Below are positions 1-11,700 of a stretch of DNA of 46,352 nucleotides, one piece after another. The DNA lies in assembly GCA_002710015.1 (NCBI GenBank), contig PAOW01000026.1:1-46352 (forward strand), written 5' to 3'. A model generated the notes under the pieces. The model saw only the letters and a program-made list of their open reading frames with translations. It was not told the origin of the DNA and did not search any database. The position numbers were made by a program, and so were the translations under genes. Numbering within the stretch: position 1 is the stretch's first letter; each line of letters opens with the position of its first letter. The DNA comes from Methanobacteriota archaeon. Lineage in GTDB: Archaea > Thermoplasmatota > Poseidoniia > Poseidoniales > Poseidoniaceae.

Positions 1-721
1 CGCCCACATTGATGTCTTTTACCAATACAGTTCCCGAGGAGGTACCATCAGTTTTCCACAACTCTTTTCCATGTGTACCATCGTCTGCAAGGAAGTAGAC
101 TGTGTTGCCAATATGGGCCCAATTGTGGTTGCCGATATGTTCAGAGATATCTAGGTTTGAGTGAAGGATGACAGTGCCCGAGGCAGTACCGTCTGTTTTG
201 CAGAACTTAGTGGTAGAACTCCCGCTACCATCATCGCACTGGTAGTAGAGAGTGTTTCCATGCACGTAATGTGCTCCTTTGTTCCCACCAACTCCGTGTC
301 CGGAACCATTGTTCAAGTCCACGACCATACTTGTGCCTGCGGTAGTACCATCGGTCTTCCACAGTTCTTGCCCGTGTACTCCATCATTGTACTCGAAGTA
401 TACGTAGTTGCCCATTGGTGAATATGGGTTGATTGCTGTACCACCAGTCGTCAGCGCAGATGATGTATTACTGCCATTATAGCCCCCGGAAACAGTTTGG
501 AAGGTGATATCACCCATGAGATCGCCAACCATTAGATCTGCACCTTCCACGCTTGGAGTCAAAGCAGGTGTAGAGCCACCCGTTTCCTTTGATTCAGTAT
601 CTTGGTCTAGGCCAATTGAGAAATCCATGTTATCGGTATATCCTACTTGAGTCATCAGTATCATGATCAAAGAGAGGAAAACTGCTCTGAATCGTCCGTC
701 TTGGCTTACGCTGGCTGCCAT
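1..721 (-). CDS. Secreted ELWxxDGT-repeat protein, N-terminal part (runs off the window edge)
   Basis: The reverse strand is open from an ATG at 719-721 to the window edge, about 240 residues. Residues 10-26 are hydrophobic after a short polar start, so a signal peptide is likely. The rest carries at least two clear ELWKTDGT units followed by S/A-G-T-x-x-V, plus one degenerate unit (FCKTDGT). This is the pattern of ELWxxDGT-repeat proteins, thought to be beta-propeller-like and extracellular. No function can be assigned. The gene is transcribed away from the HTH regulator at 778, with 56 bases between them, so the two may share a control region. A fragment of the same family lies at 17763-18104. 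The 3' part, and so the full length, cannot be seen. Confidence 0.8.
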   Translation of the reverse strand, partial: MAASVSQDGRFRAVFLSLIMILMTQVGYTDNMDFSIGLDQDTESKETGGSTPALTPSVEGADLMVGDLMGDITFQTVSGGYNGSNTSSALTTGGTAINPYSPMGNYVYFEYNDGVHGQELWKTDGTTAGTSMVVDLNNGSGHGVGGNKGAHYVHGNTLYYQCDDGSGSSTTKFCKTDGTASGTVILHSNLDISEHIGNHNWAHIGNTVYFLADDGTHGKELWKTDGTSSGTVLVKDINVG

Positions 722-777
722 ATCTCTCGCAATTATTTCATTAACTACTTCCTTTCCCCTATGATAACAGGGTTTCC

Positions 778-1431
778 ATGGAATTAAGACAAATGATAAT
801 GACAATCAGCCAATTACAAAGTTCTGGACTACCTGGTGCTGTAATCTATGATTACTTTGACAAAATCACATTTGTCCTTACAGATAAAAGTCCCGAAAAT
901 GGTGTATTCAGAATGCTTGCAAGGCTTGACTTCATGCCAAATATGGAGCCCACTGAAGTGCCGTCTGAATCAGGGATGAAGATTATCAAATTCTATCACC
1001 GGGAAGAAACATCAGGTCTTGCGACTGTTGATTTCCACGGTCCCATTTTGGGGACTTTGATGGATATAGACGGTTGCTGGTTCCACAATCAATCCTACAT
1101 TAGTAATGAAGTCGGAGCTCATTTTACAATAGTAGGAACAAAAAAAGCATTATCCGCTTACAGGAAAAGGATGCTGGCGCTTTTCCCTGAAGATATTGGC
1201 CTTAAGGTATCAAGTAGCATGAGAGCCGATTTTATGATGACTCCATCATTATCAAAGCGCCAGTCTGAGGTTCTCAGTGTTGCAGTACAGATGGGATACT
1301 ATGGCCAGCCAAAGAAGTGTAATCAATCAGATATCGCGGAAGTAATCGGTATCAGTCAAGGCACTGTTGCAGAGCATCTACAACTTGCAGAATCTAACAT
1401 TATGAGTGGCTGGTTCCGTCAAATTAATTGA
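778..1431 (+). CDS. HTH_10 (bacterio-opsin activator type) transcriptional regulator, copy 1
   Basis: A 217-residue protein. Residues about 20-150 form an alpha/beta sensor-like domain without a recognisable ligand motif. Residues about 158-215 are an HTH_10 domain: a run ending LSxRQxEVL, then MGYYGQPKKCNQSDIAEVIG and a recognition helix with SQGTVAEHL. This is the archaeal Bat-type DNA-binding module. The paralogue at 15589-16278 has the same C-terminal pattern (MGYYSLPRGCTQREIAAALN). The stop codon abuts the stop of the convergent MscS channel at 1432. The start at 778 has no obvious Shine-Dalgarno sequence; ATGs 12 and 18 bases further in are alternatives. It probably controls envelope or osmotic genes nearby, which is inferred from position only. 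Confidence 0.82.
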   Translation: MELRQMIMTISQLQSSGLPGAVIYDYFDKITFVLTDKSPENGVFRMLARLDFMPNMEPTEVPSESGMKIIKFYHREETSGLATVDFHGPILGTLMDIDGCWFHNQSYISNEVGAHFTIVGTKKALSAYRKRMLALFPEDIGLKVSSSMRADFMMTPSLSKRQSEVLSVAVQMGYYGQPKKCNQSDIAEVIGISQGTVAEHLQLAESNIMSGWFRQIN

Positions 1432-2733
1432 TCAGCCTTCACGCTCGAAAGTATTCAACTCGCTTTCAAGTGCCTGTGCCTCGAATTCCAAATCTGATAT
1501 TTTTTCACCGGGAATTCCTGGTTTACTCATTTCTTTCTCGAGTTCTTTCAAACGTTTACGAGCATTTTCCCTTTCCGACTGGAGTCTCTGTTCCTCAATC
1601 AACATTTTCTTTCTTGCTTCCTCTTGCCTTTTGGACTTGTCAGCATTTGTAATATCATCTTCTTCAGATTTTATCTCAACTTCAGTTGGGTATGATATTG
1701 TAATTCCTTCAGATATGAAGTTCTCATCAATTGTTTTCAACAACCAATCCCTTGCGATAAATTCCTCATTATAGTCTTCTACCCAAGAGAAAAGCCTGAA
1801 ATTTTTCGTAAAATCGTCAAGCTCTCTAACCAAAACTCTTGGTTCTGGTGATTTTAGACAGTGTGGTGACGAGCGTGCAATCTCTAACAGGGAGAACTTG
1901 ACGTGGTCAATATCCTCATCATAACTCACACATACGTCAATAACAAGAGACTTCCTTTTTGCGTTCCCGTCACCCCCACCCCTAGCATGATTGATTATGT
2001 CTGAATAGACAATTGTGTTATTTGGAATAATTATCAGTCTCTCGTCCCTATCAAGAATCTTTGTTGACAAGATACCAATAGATACAACAGTGCCTAAATT
2101 GTTCTCGATTTCAACTCGGTCACCTACCTCAAATGGCCTATCTACGGCTAATAGGAATGAGTTAGCAATGTTGCTAACAGTTTCTTTCATTGCGATTCCA
2201 AGAATAAGGGATACTAGTGCAAGTGATGCTAGTATTCCAAACAGGTCGATGTCTAACTCTAACAAAGCGAAGTAAGATCCCAAGAAATAGACAGCTGCCC
2301 TAGTACAGAATACGAGAAATGGATTTCCTCCTGATACGGTTACTGCATCTTTATTTTCGAAGAATTCCAGTATGACTGGCATGAGATATTTGACGGATAC
2401 ACTGGTGATTGAAGTTGCAATCAATATGTATGATGCTCCAAAGTATGGTTGCAATTTATTGTAATCCACGTCATTTTCAATCAACCACATAGAAGAGAGG
2501 TGAGCTCCAGCAGCAATAATGAATATGTTCAATCTAATCGAAAGTGGTCCAAGAAGTAAATCATCCCATCCAGCAGAACTACCTTTGACAAAATCTTTCC
2601 ATGGATTAATCAATGCAATCCTTGCACCAAATAGAACCATTGCAATACCGATTACACATAGAGCAAACCTAACCAGAAAGGGAAGATTATCAAGATAATC
2701 GACTAGGTCAGATATCAATTCCATAGGTTTCAC
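1432..2733 (-). CDS. MscS-family mechanosensitive ion channel, copy 1
   Basis: A 433-residue membrane protein. Several hydrophobic spans fill residues 18-160. The MscS pore helix and beta domain follow: an Ala/Leu/Gly-rich helix at about 165-196, then RPFEVGDRVEIENNLGTVVS at 199-218 and a conserved IIIPNN at 234-239. The C-terminus (about 360-430) is a charged coiled coil expected in the cytoplasm. MscS proteins open under membrane tension to release solutes in osmotic downshock. The gene starts with a GTG whose last two bases overlap the TGA stop of the giant gene upstream (GTGA), so translation is probably coupled; an ATG at 2724 is an alternative. A close paralogue lies at 16265-17569. Confidence 0.88.
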   Translation of the reverse strand: MKPMELISDLVDYLDNLPFLVRFALCVIGIAMVLFGARIALINPWKDFVKGSSAGWDDLLLGPLSIRLNIFIIAAGAHLSSMWLIENDVDYNKLQPYFGASYILIATSITSVSVKYLMPVILEFFENKDAVTVSGGNPFLVFCTRAAVYFLGSYFALLELDIDLFGILASLALVSLILGIAMKETVSNIANSFLLAVDRPFEVGDRVEIENNLGTVVSIGILSTKILDRDERLIIIPNNTIVYSDIINHARGGGDGNAKRKSLVIDVCVSYDEDIDHVKFSLLEIARSSPHCLKSPEPRVLVRELDDFTKNFRLFSWVEDYNEEFIARDWLLKTIDENFISEGITISYPTEVEIKSEEDDITNADKSKRQEEARKKMLIEEQRLQSERENARKRLKELEKEMSKPGIPGEKISDLEFEAQALESELNTFEREG

Positions 2734-5700
2734 TTTTGCTTGGCGAACTTACGTGCCTGGTTTGCCCACTTGTCACGCTTGATTCTTCCTGGGAAGAATT
2801 CGATTGCGATATTGACTTGCTCTTCAATTTCAGCAGTCATATTTCCAACCTGTTCGAAAGTGTATATTCCCAAAGCATTCAATTTGTCTTCTATGAATGG
2901 TCCAACACCCTTGATTCTTTGCAAGTCATCACTAGCAGTGACAGTTGCAGCTGCTGCAAATCCTCGCTTTAGTCCCTTGACACCAGTCAATGCTGTTGCG
3001 GTCTTTCCAGTCCATGAGATGTTCATTCCACCTTCATCATCCTGAACCCAAGCGGTACCAGTCTCTTCGAAATCAGAAGTGTCACCGATGGAAACTTCAG
3101 TTGCACCTTTCTCTACCGGCTTAGATGCAACACTCCTTGCCGCTACACCCAGAGTAGTGAAATCGATGCTCTTTGCCTTTTCAGAAATTCGTAGGAGTTC
3201 TTCCTCTTTCTTTCTGGCAGCTTCATCCATTTGTTCGAGTTTCTTGCGACGCTCTTCCATCTCCTTTTCCATCTGTTCGAGTCTTTCTTGAGCAGCCTTT
3301 TCTGCAGCAACTCTAGCAGCATCCTCAGCTTCTTCTTTGGCTTTCTTTTCAGCAGCAGCTTTCTCTTCAGCAGCCTTTGCTTTAGCTTCGGCAGCAGCAG
3401 CCTTTTCTTCAGCCAATCTAAGTTTTTCAGCAGCTTCTTCTTCGGCCTTAGCCATCGCTTCAGCAGCTTCTTTCTCGGCCTTTGCTTTAGCCTCCGCAGC
3501 TTCTTCTTCGGCCTTAGCCATCGCTTCAGCAGCTTCTTTCTCGGCCTTTGCTTTCGCTTCAGCCTCTTCTTTAGCCTTCTTTTCAGCAGCCTCTTTCTCG
3601 GCCTTTGCTTTCGCTTCAGCTTCTTCCTTAGCTCTCTTTTCAGCAGCTTCTTTTTCTGCCCTTTCTTTGGCTTCAGCTTCTTCGATTGCCTTTAGTTCAG
3701 CCTTCTCCTCATCTCTTAATTGGGCAGCTCGCATATCCGCAGCAGCTAACTCATCAGCAGCTGGGTCGCCAACTGTAACTTCCCATAGGATGTATACAGA
3801 TGAACTTCCCACTCTGATTTGTCCAGTGTAGACTCCGCTGACATCTTCCTCAGTTACGTTATCATCAAACTCAAGTTGGAATACAATCGATCCTGAACCT
3901 TTCTCGTCAGGGTTGCCTTCGACTATGATTGAATCCATATTGAATCGTCCACGGTTAGTAGCAGCTGCTAGGTCTGTAATTAGCACCAGAGAATCTGGAT
4001 CAAGTTTTGAAATCGTTATGGTTTCCTTGCTTACTGCACTGTCACCAAAGTTTTCAACGCTGACGGATTTGAGAACGAATGGGTCGTTCTTTGTTCCGCT
4101 TCCAGATACAAAGTTAGGTCTGGCTGTGGTGTTTTCAGGCTCAGGCCCATTTTTGTATCCAACCATTACAAGAAGTGAGTCTCCTCTTTCTCTTGCAAGA
4201 TACATTAGTGGCACTAGCAACAGCAATAGAAGCAGAGGTAAGCAAACACAAATCCACCACATAGTGCTAGAGCTGCTGTCACTATCTTTCTTTGAATCAG
4301 ACTTTGCTGACACACATGTTACTCCATCATCCTTGATGTCATCAGGAATACTATCTGCATCCCTTGCGTCAGATCCACACCTATCCTCATCTGCATCAGA
4401 CCATCCATCACCGTCTGTGTCTACTTCTAGAGCGTCACAAGATTCCGAATCGGTAGGGAAGTCAGAATCATCAAGTGGGTCTGTTCCACACTCAACTTCA
4501 TCAGCATCGTGGACACCATCGTTATCATCGTCAAAGTCTTCTTTCAGTCCAGTTGTTGAGCTTCCCGACAATGAGTCTGGGTCACCGTCGCCATCTGTGT
4601 CTCTTGATGCAGAGCGGTCATCAGGGAAATCATCCACGTTGTTTCCTACGCCATCTCCATCGCGGTCATCGTCTTGTGAGTCACAAATCATGTCACCGTC
4701 AGAATCTGTTGGAACGCTTGATGCATCATCTGGGTCAGAACCACATGATTCTTCAGGCCCATCAGCCCAGCCATCAAAGTCTCTGTCAGATTGCAAGGCA
4801 TCACAGACACCGTCATTATCGTCATCTATTGGTATGGACTCAGAATCCAGTGTGTTGGAGTTACACATAATTTCTTCAGTATCAATGTATGAATCATTAT
4901 CGTCATCGTCGTCTATGTAGTTACACAAACTGTCTCCATCAGTATCGATTGGGGTACTAGATGCATCCTGCGGGTCTTCGCCACAGAGGTTTTCCATTTC
5001 ATTGGACCAACCGTCTCCGTCCATGTCGTCATCATATACATCAGGGGTTCCGTCTCCGTCAGTATCTTCTAATACACCTAGAGTTAATTGGAAAGTTCCA
5101 CTCTGTCCAGAGTTTGAGTTGTTCGCCCAAATAGTGTAGAGTGTAGCAGAGCTCAATTCAGTTGGAGTTCCGCTGATAGTTCCAGTCTCACTAGTAGAGC
5201 GACCAGGCATTATTCCATCGAATTCTAGACCAAGTGGTAATGCGGGATAGATTGCCCAACTGGTTATGTCTCCACCCGCTGTTATTGGAACCAGAGGGTC
5301 CATAGCAGAGTTTAGTGACAACTCGACGCTATCCTTTAGATAAATCACAATAATGGCTCTATCGTCACTGTTATCCAATAAATCACAAACCCTGTCTTGA
5401 TCTATGTCGCTTGGGTAATCATTTTCATCCATCTCATCAGTTTGACAGTTTGTCTCATCAGCGTTGGACCAGCCATCACCGTCTTTATCATCGTCATTAA
5501 CATCAGGAATGCCATCTAGATCTGTATCTGTTAGAACAGAAATGGTAACAGTTGCTGTGCCGTAATCTTCGACTCCTGTGGCATTGATTGTATACACAGC
5601 ACTCTGTGATAGAGTGCTTGGTGTTCCCCAGATTGTACCATTGTTGGTTCCAAAGAAGATACCGCTCGGCAATGTAGGTTCAATACTCCACGAAACGATT

Positions 5701-8700
5701 GCAGCTCCAGATGTTGAAGGATATAATGCCATCATCGGTGAATACTGTGCTAGTTCAGCAGTATTGTATGGATAGTTGATGAAAATACCAGTTCCGTTAA
5801 TTGTAATCTCTAGAACTGTGGTTCCTGAACCACCGGTGTTGTTAGCCCAAATTGTGTAATTTGTTGCAGGTGAGTCCACGAATGGAATACCGACAATTGC
5901 TCCGTCTCCTCTCAAACTTAGACCAGTTGGTAGTGCTGGTGAGATATCCCAAGATGATGGTACACCGCCAGTGCTGGTTGGCACTACTGGAGTGATTGGT
6001 ACATCCTTGAAGAATTCATATTCTGACTCTGCGTAGGAAATTACCGGTGCAGGTTCGTTAACAGTGATTGTAAACGGAACACCTGCGCTACATACATTCC
6101 AACTATTACATGACTTAACCTTGAAGATTGCAGTACTCTGGTTTGCAGTTGGCGTACCAGTAATGTGTCCTGTACTGTTCACCGATAATCCAGCCGGTAG
6201 AGGTGGATATGTGGTAAAGTGGTGCAGGTTTGCACTGTTCGTAATTCCAGTTGGGGCAATTGGCGTAATTGCAACACCTCTAGTGTAACTCTGTGTAGTA
6301 TCTGCAGGGTTGTATGAAACAACAGGTAAAGCAGGGCTTATTCCGAATGTAACCTCAAGTGATTGGCTTCTGTCCCAAGCATATGATGTGGAACCGTGAT
6401 TTACAGTAATTGTATAGGTCTCATTTGCCGTATCTGTACATCCGTTTTGAGGGGTACCTGAGATATAGCCAGTTCCTGTGTTGAAACTTAATCCACACGG
6501 TAAGGCAGCACTGTTGGTTACTCCTAAACTATTGTTTAGTGAATAGGTCGCTATTGAACCGCCATATTTACCTATCATTTTGAAGGTGGTAGATGTTCCT
6601 TCTGACGGACTGTTATAGTTTATTTCGTGGTCGAAATCTCCCCAGAATCTGTAGAGTTGATGTTGATAACCAGTCTGCCCGCTTGTTTGACCTGGTGCCC
6701 AAGAATCAACTCCCACACAATTAATATTTCCACTGCCACATTTACTCAGCAATGATGCTGTCATGTGCATGAATTTAGAACCATGATAACCTGTGAAGTA
6801 AATGGAATCCGAATTGTCGAGACCAAAGTCGGTAGTGTAGTGGCTGGTAGACCAATAAGTGGAAATAACATCATATGCTAGGTTTAGGTCTTTGTCAAAT
6901 GCAATAGTTCTCAAGTCATGACCATATATGCTATGCGTGTCGATTAAAACATGTGCAATATCGTTGGAATCAACTGCTGAATAGATCGAATCACTCTTGT
7001 AGGACTCTGTATTGGCATCCCAGCCAATTCGAGTTTCAAGTGAAATTACATCACTGGAGGTATGGTTCATAGTTGCTATGTGTAAGCAATATCTGTTAGA
7101 GCTAGTTGGCGCAGAACTAGAAGAACTTCCAGCGAATTCAAGGTCCGTGCAATATTCACGGTCGTTGACATATGCGAAGAATAGAGTATCATCGCTAAAC
7201 TTGTCCATTGTGAAGTAATGTTCGTAACTTTGTCCAATATTGGAACGCTCTGTTGTCACATTTTCTGCCCACAACCAATTTCCTGAGGAATCTGCATGTG
7301 CAATCCAAGATGAAGCGCGCCCAGCATAGTTTCCGCCTGAGTAGGTGGCAGAAGAAGACCCAAAGTCATAATCCCATTGGCTAGTGCTTGCAGAAACATG
7401 TCCTGCTGCTGTTACAGAACCATCGTGATGTAAGACAACTTGATGCTCATAAGTAGCCCTGCAGTTAGTTGGGTTGGATTTACCTACTGATGTCCATTGG
7501 ACTTGTCCATTTGTGTTAACTTTCGCAACCCAAGGCTGGAGAGTAGTTAGACAGGTTCCAAACGGTCCAACTTGCATTCCTCCGAACCTCAAATCATCAT
7601 TGGCAGTCTTTCCTTTAGCGATTATTACAACATCGCCAGTTGACTTATCTAAGTCCATTTCTGAAGATTCATCGTTAGCTTCTCTCGATATTGATGCTGA
7701 ATCGGTGGATGAGGTACCAGAAGATTCAGTATTGATTGCCCACTGTAAATTTCCATAATAATCCCATTTTGCAAGAATAACAGTCTCTTTGCCGTTATTG
7801 TCAATCGTCACTCCATCGAAATTGAATTCAACAGGGTCACTACTTGTAGCAGTTGCTTGGAATAATGCGTAAATGTTACCATTATCGTCAACATCAACAT
7901 CTTCAATGTAGAATCCATTACCCCTGATGCTCTTGGCCCAAAGGTAATCGTTTCCAGCAGGCTCTCTCATACTCAAAACAATATCATTAGAGTCATGATT
8001 TCCACCTGCAGCAATGCCATCTACCTGTATGCTACTGGTTGAAGAATACCTTTCCAAAGTAACGATTTCTCCATTACTTGCGAAGGCTGTTTTAGCAGAT
8101 GTTTGGTCGCTATAACTGCCAGTGAACAGACTCTGATAACCGGTGTACAATGGATTTTCCATAGTAGATTTGATTGTCAAATTCTTACTCCATGCCTCTA
8201 CACCAGAAGTGGTTGTAATAGTGTAAATTGAGCCAGAGAAATCTGTGCTTGTTACACGGCCACTAATTTCTCCAGTTGTCGCATCAAGGGTCAAACCGGC
8301 TGGTAGTGAAGGGCTTATTGCAACACCAGTAGGCATCATTGCAGGATATTCAGGCATGTATGAAATATCCATTTCCATCTCAAAGATGATATCATTAGTT
8401 CCATAATCCAAGGTCGCAGTCTCAAGCATATCACAAGTTCCATCGCCATCATAATCGCTAGGATAAACCGTACTGTCTCTGGAATAATCGATTGCTGAGC
8501 CATAGTACGCTAGACGATTGTATTGATTGTAACTAGCTGAATATGGGGACCAAGAGATCCATGGATCATCACCTGCTGCGATAGTTATATCCAGACTAGA
8601 ATGGTATTGGTTGAAACCATTCCCATTGCTATGAGAAATCACTTGAGTTGTAGTTTGTGCGTTTGACGAAGAGGACAATTTCGTGTGATATGCCGACTTA

Positions 8701-11700
8701 TTGGTGTAGTCTATCCAAGCAATGTGGACATTGTCACTAGAGTCTAATTCAAGGCTCACTCCTTCATTACCGCTTGGTGTTTGATCTGTGAATCTATTTA
8801 TCCAGTTTGACCCAGAGTTGTCATAGTACTGGTATGTCACAAAGGAATTAGCGTCATTGGGACCGGAGCCCTTCATTAGTGCCATGTGTGGTTGGTTACT
8901 CGAATCAACTGTGAATGATGAGCGCCCTGGCCCAACATCACTTACAGTACCTGATCCAGCGTCTATGCCAGAATTCCAGGTCCCTGAACTGGTATCGTAT
9001 ATCCATGTGTAGATGCGAGTGGCACTCTCGTGGTATGCTAGTAAGTGTATGTCGAGGTTTGAGTCGACTGCAATTTGTTTGTATTCTGCATTCAAGGTAG
9101 ATGTGCTAACTCCGGTTGGATACGCAATTTCACTAGTAATTCCGCCAGGCGATATACGTACAATTTCGTCATGAGTAGTCATGTAAACAGTTCCATCAGT
9201 TGCAACCGAGAGGTCATGATGTTGACCCTCATGATTTGTATCAAAGGTGTAAACTAAAGTCGGATTACTGTATAATGTGGTGTGAGGGGAACCAAATTCT
9301 AGGAATCGTAACTTTTCATCATCTACAACATAAGCGCCTTGTCCATAGGCTTCGTAATCGAATCCTGCCTGATAGTTATTTGCACCCGATATAGTACCTA
9401 TCATGTTACTACCTGTCGTGGAGCCAGATTCTATGTTGGTATCAGTGAAACCAAACACACGCATGTGTTTTTGACTGTTAGACAATCCTGTAACTTCATA
9501 CTCGTATCCATGAGAGTTTGGCGCAAATATGATTCCTGTTGGATAATCAGGGGATAGACCGTAATCGCCCCAAGTGTAGGAAGACGTTAGAATTCTTGTA
9601 TTCCATTCCTTGCGCTCACAAGCCTGCTCATCAGCATCGCTCCAGCCGTCACCGTCGTCATCAGTGTCGGTGTAGTCACAGGTGCCGTCTCCATCTAGGT
9701 CAAGAGGAATGCTTGTAGAATCTTTTGAGTTTGAGACACATGCTTCTTCATCAGTGTCGTTCCAATTGTCATTATCGTCGTCTAAATCTTCAATCAAACT
9801 GGTTGTACAAGCAGCATAAATCGAATCAGGCATTCCATCATCATCAGTGTCTAGTACTGCACATGGGTCTAATCTGAAATCATCATCAACATCTAGTGTT
9901 CCATCATTATCATCATCGGTATCCCATGGGTCAATCACTCCATCTAAATCAAAGTCAGTGGGGCGCATGTGCAAATCGGTTGGAGCTAAATTTACTCCCA
10001 TCTCGTTATTTTGGTCACCTGTATCGTCCGTATTTTCATGTCCTGTTCGTCCATATCCTCCCGAACCCCAACAGTAAACCTCGTTGTCTGTCATTACAGC
10101 ACAAGTAGATGTGTCAGTCAAGGCAATTAATTTGGCACTGCCCTCTAAATCGACAGCTGTTTGGAATGGTAACTCGTTTGAGTTGTCGCCCAAACTGTTG
10201 GTATTTCCGTATCCAAGGCGACCATTAATTCCATATCCCCAGCAGTATACATCTCCTGAACTAGAGATTGAGCAAGAGTGGTCTTGACTTGCTTCAACAT
10301 CAGTCATTAATGTTCCATTAAAGTTAATCGATGTTGCTGTTTGAATGTCATTATTTGTTCCGTAACTAGATGATGAACCTTGACCTGTTTGGCCATAAGA
10401 CCCCGAACCCCAGCAGACTATGTCTCCCGCACCAATTGATCTCGTGGTTTCATCATGTAGTTCTGTTACAGCACTTACAACCAAACAAGCATGGTCGGCT
10501 CCAAAGGAGAAATCAGAAGTTAAAATTCCGTTGAAATCATAAAAGACATATTGACTACCACTCGTTTGGCTGATAAGATAACCATCACCCCAACACTTGA
10601 TTGCTCCAGTTGCTGAAGTTGCACATATCGCACCAGAATTGGATGAAGATGCGTATAAATCGACGTACTTTCCTGAAGTTGAGTAATCTAGAGAAGTTGC
10701 AACGTCATACCCATAGTTGTAAGCCCAGCTTTGACCGATTGCCCGATCATTGTTTGAACCCATACAGTATATCTCACCGCTCAATTTCAATGCACAAGTA
10801 ACGTCTGAGGCAGCGGCAATCTTGATTACATCATTACTAAATTGACTTATGATTTTTGGCGTTAATTCATAATTATTAGATGATGAGATGTTAGATTGTC
10901 TTTGTTGGTTTTGACCCCAGCACATCACCTTTCCATTTATGCTGCTGTCCACAGAAGATTGGACAACCGCACAGTTGTGATACTTACCTACACTAATTTG
11001 GCTTGCAGTTACATTTGCTCCTAAATCGATGTAAGGTAAGTTAACACCCATCTCATCGGCATCATCCCCGAGATTTGTTGAAGTTGAAGGCATGCTAAGT
11101 TGGCCTACACCATTCCATCCCCAGCATTTAATCAATCCCTGGCGAGACAATGCACAAGTGTGACCCTGTCCTGACTGGATATCGATAATGTCATATGGCG
11201 TCTGTGCAGTTTCTGACAAACTGATACCATCCCCATCTCCATCTTCAACTGGTGAATCCGCTAAAGTAGTAACCGAGCTCGAAGAAGAATACCCTACTGC
11301 GGTTTCGTCACCCCAGCAAATTACTGATGATGCACCAGCGCTGTCTTCGAATACACCACATGTTGAATCGGTCGAATGCTCGATTACAATCTGCTTTGCA
11401 GTCAATCCTGAAGGTACAGAAATTGTCTGTGGCGTACTGTATGCTGCAGTCGTGCTAGAGCCTTGTCCAAACGAACCAGATTCTTCTACACCCCAACACT
11501 CAACTGAATTTTCAACAACAGCACATGCATGATATTCACCCATCGAGATTGAATAAATTCGGTCACCTGCACTACCCAAGTCCACTTCAGTTCCGCTATT
11601 GGATGGGCTGGATGAGCCTAGAAGTAATTCACCAGATCGAGTGTTTCCTGCTGTGTCCATCCAGTCGCTTCTTTGTCCCCAACATACTGCTTGAGTGCTG

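Noticed and set aside
1429..1434. TGATCA palindrome at the meeting point of the HTH_10 and MscS genes
   Set aside because: It is simply two TGA stop codons back to back, not a binding site.
3231..3831. Long plus-strand frames rich in Ser, Phe and Ala opposite the giant gene
   Set aside because: They are the antisense reading of the Ala/Glu/Lys repeat helix; their composition follows directly from that repeat and there is no start signal.
3913..4920. 335-codon plus-strand frame rich in Ser
   Set aside because: Antisense of the Asp/Gly-rich calcium-binding repeats, which read as Ser/Pro-rich on the other strand.
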